The translations under genes and the position numbers were made by a program. Under the pieces are notes generated by a model. The model did no database searches. It was not told the origin of the DNA and saw only the letters and a program-made list of their open reading frames with translations. Below, one piece after another: positions 58,468 to 64,000 of a stretch of 64,000 nucleotides of DNA; position 1 is the first letter of the stretch; the number at the start of each line of letters is the position of its first letter. Source of the stretch: Cryphonectria parasitica EP155 (lineage: Eukaryota; Ascomycota; Sordariomycetes; Diaporthales; Cryphonectriaceae); contig NW_024468909.1 of NCBI RefSeq assembly GCF_011745365.1, positions 186,001 to 250,000 of the forward strand, read 5' to 3'.

Positions 58468-59979
58468 ATGATTTTCCTTGCGCTTCTCACGTTCTTAACC
58501 TCTTGCAGTCTCAGTGCTGCCACTGTCAGTACTGACATTAGCAGCTTACACTATACGAGAGATGGCAACGGCAGCAGCACTGAATACGACACCATCATAA
58601 TAGGAGGCGGTCCAGCTGGGCTCAGCGCGCTGAGCGGACTCGCTCGTGTGCGCCGACATGTCTTGCTCATCGACTCTGGCGAGTACCGCAACGGCGCCAC
58701 CCGTCACATGCACGATGTGATCGGACTCGATGGTAAGGTTTCCAAGCAGCTTTGTTTTCCTTTCCCAAAGGTGAAGATTGCATGGTAATTCCCAAGAAGC
58801 TCACAAAAAGCGCCCGTATAGGTGTTACCCCGGCATACTTCCGCTGGCTCGCCCGCGAGAAGATTGCCTACTACCCCACAGTCTCGTGGACCAACGGCAC
58901 CGTCACCGACATCGAGCCCCAGGGGACCAGCGGGGACCCGTCCTACACAGTCAGCGTGACCTATCCAAGCGGCGAGCAGGCCGTCCTCGCCGCAAGGAGC
59001 GTCGTCATCGCCACGGGCCTCAAGGACGTGATCCCAGGCACCCCAGGCCTGCGCGAGAACTGGGCGCAGGGCATCTACTGGTGTCCCTGGTGCGACGGCT
59101 ACGAGCACGCCGACCAGGCCTTGGGCCTGCTGGGCTCACTCGACGCGATCCCCGGCATGGTGCGCGAGGTCCGGACCCTCGACGCCGACCTGGTCGCCTT
59201 TGTGAACGGCACCGACACGCCCGACGTCCGCAGCACCGCCGACAGCGCGTTCCCCGGCTGGGAGACGTACCTGGTAGAGAACAACGTGACGGTCTACAAC
59301 CAGACCCTGGCGTCCATCACCCGCCTTGCCAACGGTAGTACCAACGGCAGTGACCCGAGCGCGCCGACGCACCCAGAGCACGACCTGTTCAGCGTGGAAC
59401 TCGACGACGGGACGGCTGTCGAGCGGGCGGCCTTCTTCACCTCGTTCCCCAGCGTCCAGCGGTCCAACCTCGGCCGTGACCTGGGTGTTATTGTGCAGAA
59501 CGGTCGTCTCGCCGGCGTGCAGGGGTTGGGGTACCTGACCAACATCCCCATGGTGTACGCGGTCGGGGATATCAACATTGATGATTCCACCAACGTGCCG
59601 CATGCCATGTACTCTGGAAAGAAGGCAGCGGTTTTCCTACATGGTAAGAGAGCATTGGAACTGGCCCCCTCCACGGCGGTCTTCCAGTCGTCAAGACTGA
59701 GGCCGCGTTTTCTTGTTCAAGTTTCCTTCTCAGTCGTTCTTCCTTTTCTTCTTCTTCTTCTTCTTCTCCTTTTCCTCTCACGCTGACCACATCTCACTTT
59801 CAGTTGCCCTGGCCAAGCAGGAGGCTGCTGCGCAGATCGCCGCCGCTGGAGAGGACGCCAGTCCAGCTGCCAAGAGAGTAGCAGAGCCCGAGCTAGACCC
59901 ACGAGAAGTCTGGGAGGTCATGAACGGACCAAGAGATGACATTCTTCACGCTGGAGACTTTGATAGGGATGAGTATTGA
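58468..59979 (+). CDS. Secreted FAD-dependent thioredoxin-reductase-like oxidoreductase
   Basis: Three exons (58468-58732, 58822-59643, 59804-59979) encode 420 residues. A signal peptide (IFLALLTFLTSCSLSAATV) precedes EYDTIIIGGGPAGLSALSGLARV, the FAD-binding Rossmann motif. LIDSGEYRNGATRHMHDVIG matches the thioredoxin reductase lineage. AARSVVIATGLKDVIPG ends the first FAD half. The redox-active disulfide is GIYWCPWCDGYEHADQALG (Cys-Pro-Trp-Cys), in the position of CATC in thioredoxin reductase and of the disulfide in GliT-type dithiol oxidases. MVYAVGDIN closes the FAD fold, and KKAAVFLHVALAKQEAAAQIAA spans intron 2. Several N-x-S/T sites (NGT, NVT, NQT, NGS) fit a secreted glycoprotein. No gliotoxin-like cluster adjoins it. 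It may oxidise thiols outside the cytosol; its partner is unknown. Confidence 0.88.
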
Positions 59980-60313
59980 TTCATGTATTTATTTTCATTG
60001 TAATGGTGTTGTGCTGGTCTTCTTTGGTGGATTACCCACCAGACGTTTTCTTATTGATCCCGCAATAACTCTTTCAAACCCAAACACCTATGTGGGGGTA
60101 TACGTGTATATCGGCCAGTGCCTCTTTCTTGAAAGAACAAATCCGAAACGCCATTGTTTCTTTCCAAGTACCCTATAAGCTTCTGGATGTCTTGTTTCTT
60201 TATTTCTTTTTGTTTATTTTGTTTTTATGGTCCCAGATAGAAGGCTCATGTTGCAGCCGATACAAGACTGCGTCATCAATGATTGAAATCGCCCTCCGCA
60301 GTCCAGATGTGGT
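59980..60313. other. Convergent intergenic region
   Basis: 334 T-rich bases lie between the stops of the flavoprotein gene and the histidine kinase gene. Nothing else is visible. Confidence 0.55.
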
Positions 60314-63300
60314 TTACATACCATTTGCTTCTAGAATCCGGCCCAGTTCTTTAAGCGGTACCGGCTTCGTGAGAAACAGGTCGATTCCGGAAGCGTATGC
60401 CTCCTGCTGTTTTGCAGCCGACGCAAGACCAGTAAGCGCAATGATGAAGGCTGGCTTCAGTTGTTGCTTTTGTTCGTACGCTCGAATCAGACGTGTGGCC
60501 TCGAGCCCATCCATGATGGGCATGGATATATCTGATGATGTTGAAAAAAAAAAACCCCCCGAGTCAGCAAATGTCAGGTAAACGAGGGAAAAGACAAAAC
60601 GATTAGGGCGGTCTGACGAACCCATGAATATGCAACGATAGTGGACTTCTCTTGAGCGACAGGCGTCCACTGCTTCCAGCCCGTTGGTAGCGGTGTCGTG
60701 GGCATACTTCAGCTTCCTCATGTACGAGTCGAGGATTTTGAGATTGATCGCATTGTCGTCGACGAGTAGAAAGCCATTCTTCTCCTTTTCTGGTAACGAT
60801 TCTTGGTCAAGCTGTCGGGGCGGAGAAGTATCTACAGTAATGGTTCGATCGCTGTAATCGGACTTGTCTGTAGATCTAGATCTTCCTATTGGCCTGTGAG
60901 GTAGACTGAGATGCGGAAGGGGCTCTGCGCCATTGCTCTCCGCGGAGACAGGTTGGTCTTCTGCAACGGGGTCCTGTGTCTCTTGTACTATAGGCATGTC
61001 CTGGCTACTCGTCTCAACTGGAGCGAATGATACGATGCCGGGCTTTGCTGAGCTCTGGAGGTCCTTCCATCGTTCCAAGGCGAACGCGAGAATCTTGGCC
61101 AGTTTTCGCGGGCCAATCCTGCTACTGTTAGACATACACCACTTCATGAGTTCAGGGTTGGGGAGGAACCTTCACTTACGGCTGTGAAAAGAACTCGACG
61201 ATGCGGGATGTGTTGGAGGCATGCTGGGCTGTGAGCTGGTGTGCAGTGAGGGCGTTATCACATGCGACCAGCACTGGTGGTTGGCTAGACAGAGCTGGCA
61301 ACTGGTCGAGGGCACGCTCCGCGCAGATGACCAGGGACGGGACCTCGGACACCAGCTCGAGGGGGGAAAGCACGCGCAGGTGAAGATAGTTTTCACACAT
61401 GTTCTGCAAGAAGGGCATCGGGCCCACATGTGATTTTGCAACCTCTACCGAGAGAGGTTGGTGGTCTTCGTCAAAGTGTTCGGGGAAGCCTATGAGGGCG
61501 ACCGAGGAACCCCCCAGTCTTTGTACAAGACTGTCGAGATCGTCGTATACGTTGTGCGGGGAGCCACTAGCGGAAGGCTTACGACTCGAGGAGCGCAGAG
61601 GCAACAAAACCTTTACTGTCGTGCCGTGGGCTACCCGGCTCTCGACACTGATCCGACCTCCAAGTCCGTGAACAATCTGCTTGACAATGCTGAGACCCAA
61701 ACCAGCCCCAGCAGACATTTGATTCTCCTGGGAGAAGGGGACATAAAGCCGGTTCTGCAGATACTCGTTCTCGATGCCTCGTCCAGAGTCCGAGACGGAG
61801 AAGACAATGGTTCGCCGCCTAGACTTCCTCTTCGCAGAGATCGGCTCCTGTGTCAACGACACTATGATGCTGCCTGTCGATGTATACTTGAGCGCGTTTC
61901 CGAAGATGTTCATTATGATCCGTCTCAGGGCGCCGGGTTGTGCATGGAAATCCCATGAAACGTTGGGATCGATGTTCAGATGGATACCAACAGCAGCATC
62001 TTCATCTCGAGAGTTCCCAAGAACGGCGCCATTGGTGTCTAGCTGGCGGACAGATTCTAGTCTCCTGAGAGTGTTTCCTTGTTCGAAGAATGAAGTACTC
62101 GGCTTGTCTCTCGAGGCCCACCGGCTTGACGTATTTTGGAAGCTGAATCCGGCGTAGACGCTCTCGACGACTTCTTCTAAAAGCGAGTCCAGACTGACTT
62201 CCGAGAAAATACTCATCATCCCCGACTCAATGCTCCGCCCAACGGAACCCACGTTGAGGCCACGCGCATGTCCGGCTGATCTTCTCCGTCTTGGAGACTG
62301 TAAGAAGTGGTTGACCTTGCTGAAATCAAGCAACTGAGAAGATTATGGTCAGTTATAGAGCACATCCGCTGTATTTGAGGCCGGAGGAGGAAGGGGAAGG
62401 AGGAGGGGTGGGGGGGAGGGGAGCAGGCTCACGTGATCCAGTGTGTCGAGAAGTGTACGGCCGCAGGTCTCCACGGTATGCAAGATATCCTCCTGAAAGC
62501 TAGTCAAGACAGAATCGTGCATCAGCTCGACCCCCAAGATGACACCGTGAAGCGGAGACCTGATCTCATGTGAGAGCGAGCCGAGGACGTCATCCTTTGC
62601 CTTCTTCTCCCGCAAAACGTCGATACGTGCTATCTCAGACATAATAGCAGCACCAAAGGCCTTGAGATAACTTAGCTCGCCCTCGATGGTAAAGACGCGG
62701 CCGCGAGATCTCGTCCAGACAAAGCCGCCTGCATACCAAATCTTCTTGTGCGAATCCCAGAGAGGGATGAGGGCAACGCTGCGCGCCCCAGGAAACATCC
62801 TGATGAGAAACGCTCCGTCACTTTTTCTAGGACGGTTGGGGACGTTCCTGACTGGCTTTGGCACCTGGTCATCTGCGTCACCCGAGTTTCCAGACTCGTC
62901 CGAGTCGCTCACAGCCCAGATCACGACACCGTCGTCGTCGAAATTGAAAACCTGACCGCGTGGGTAACGACGTAGTATCCTCTCGAGAACAGTATCCGGA
63001 ACCGATCCAAACGCGAAGGGCGCCATCTCTCCGTTGATGCTCGAGTAGTCTGACGTAGAAAAGCCCAGGTTCTGACAGGCTTTGGAGGCGGTAGAGCTGT
63101 CATCGGTTCCAACTGATTCATCACCGCTGCTCCCGGGAGACTGACAGTGTTCCTGATCATGATCCGGCGGGGGGGAGTCACTTCCTCGCGGAACGAGACC
63201 TCCAAACGACACGACGGAGGCATCTAGAAACAAGGCGCCTTCGACCTCGATCGACTCTCGGATAATGTTGGCAGCACGTGAGAACAGCGACTTGGTGATG

Positions 63301-64000
63301 ACCAGATCATCACTCTCCTTCGGAGGGCTTGTTGTACTGGCGAAAGACTGCATCGACGGATAGGACTCGGTTGCAGTATTTGTTGTTCCCGAGGCGACAG
63401 TCTCTGTGCTCTCGGCTGGGCACGCTACTTCTGGATTTTCGGTAGAACCTGGCTCTGATTGCAGCGGGACTGGATTCGGGCGGGGGAGCTGGGCGGTGGT
63501 GGGGAACTCATCGTTCTGGCCCTGAATGTACTGCTGCTGCGCGTTCAGACCGCCCTCTCTGCCTTCAATGGTAGTAAAGGACTCTGGGTTGGGCATGTCT
63601 CGCCACTTAGACATGGAGCCTGTCCCCTCGACCATAGACCCAAGACCCCGCACCATGCGCTCATGTCGCCGGTAGCTCTCGGTGGAGACCCTCGACTGCA
63701 GGTGCGACATGACAAGCCCGGCAGTTGTTCGCAGAAAGCTCTGCGAGCGCAGGTCGAGGCCCTCCCGCGGCTTGCTGTCGAAGACGGCGCAGACGCCAAT
63801 ATCGATCCCCTGGGGAGTACGGAGGGGCACACCGGCATAAAATCTAAGCGCCGTGTCTGCGCCAAAGTACGGCTTGCGGCAGAAGCGGTCATCTTGGGTG
63901 AGGTCGGGCACCACACACATAGGCAGAACGGTGGCGTTGCTCGATACCTGAACGGCGGGCAAGTCGAGGACGGCCTCGCATGCGCCGTTGGCCCGCGGGA
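60314..64000 (-). CDS. Hybrid histidine kinase with GAF domain, partial (5' end beyond right edge)
   Basis: Four exons are visible (64000-62433, 62333-61180, 61118-60622, 60531-60314), reading on from outside the window. A GAF-like domain comes first (FCRKPYFGADTALRFYAGVPLRTPQGIDIGVCAVFD). A long Ser/Thr/Pro-rich linker follows, then a second sensor-like region (GAFLIRMFPGARSVALIPLWD). The H-box is LGSLSHEIRSPLHGVILG; the phosphorylated His is in SHEIRSP. The ATPase part has NIFGNALKYTSTGSI (N-box), FSVSDSGRGIE (G1) and AGLGLSIVKQIV (G2). The receiver is NGFLLVDDNAINLKIL, CIFMDISMPIMDG (phospho-acceptor Asp) and LFLTKPVPLKEL. The product feeds a phosphorelay through an HPt protein. An alternative donor GTATGT overlaps the last ATG codon, so the extreme C-terminus could differ. 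Confidence 0.92.

Overview
The window looks like nuclear chromosomal DNA from a filamentous ascomycete (Pezizomycotina, possibly a Eurotiomycete). Genes are separated by one to several kilobases. Most are broken by 45-110 nt introns with GTRNGT-type donors, often with CTRAY-like branch points. The families are typically fungal: HET protein, group-type hybrid histidine kinase, Tri12-like and Dal5-like transporters, fungal GH78, BTB protein. Exon structures were spliced by hand from reading frame, splice consensus and family motifs. Every multi-exon model given with exon coordinates closes to a whole number of codons. No tRNA, rRNA, CRISPR array or intact transposon was recognised.

Layout. 0-1.3 kb: start of a PAF-acetylhydrolase-like lipase (cut by the left edge). 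1.3-6.0 kb: no gene seen. 6.0-8.2 kb: anion:cation symporter (ACS) MFS permease. 8.8-17.9 kb: a compact mycosporine-type gene cluster: fatty-acyl-CoA/thioester reductase-like gene with an in-frame TAG, catechol-type O-methyltransferase (MysB-like), sugar phosphate cyclase (MysA-like demethyl-4-deoxygadusol synthase) and membrane-anchored ATP-grasp ligase (MysC-like). 18.5-19.5 kb: BTB/POZ protein. 21-23.4 kb: secreted GH78-like protein. 24.4-26.1 kb: unknown protein with an in-frame TAG. 29.2-30.8 kb: PAP2/Aur1-like membrane phosphatase/transferase. 31.4-34.2 kb: convergent pair of MDR oxidoreductase and DAO-type FAD oxidase. 34.6-36.8 kb: large conserved fungal protein whose 5' end appears frameshifted. 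37.4-39.1 kb: secreted protein of unknown function. 39.5-41.4 kb: Tri12-type efflux pump with a GC-AG intron. 44.3-46.3 kb: HET protein. 46.8-48.8 kb: gamma-glutamyltranspeptidase family. 50.1-50.9 kb: small secreted protein. 51.3-53.0 kb: N-terminal tandem repeats fused to a DUF1295-type membrane domain. 55.0-56.6 kb: triose-phosphate-transporter family protein with a 6-nt microexon. 58.5-60.0 kb: secreted thioredoxin-reductase-like flavoprotein. 60.3-64.0 kb: hybrid histidine kinase, cut by the right edge.

The main biological signal is the mycosporine cluster. Cyclase and methyltransferase would make 4-deoxygadusol from a sedoheptulose-7-phosphate-type precursor, and the ATP-grasp enzyme would attach an amino acid. 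Fungal mycosporines usually carry amino alcohols (serinol, glutaminol), so a neighbouring reductase is a plausible but unproven tailoring enzyme. Its in-frame stop suggests it may be inactive in this strain. The rest of the window reads as ordinary unrelated genes.
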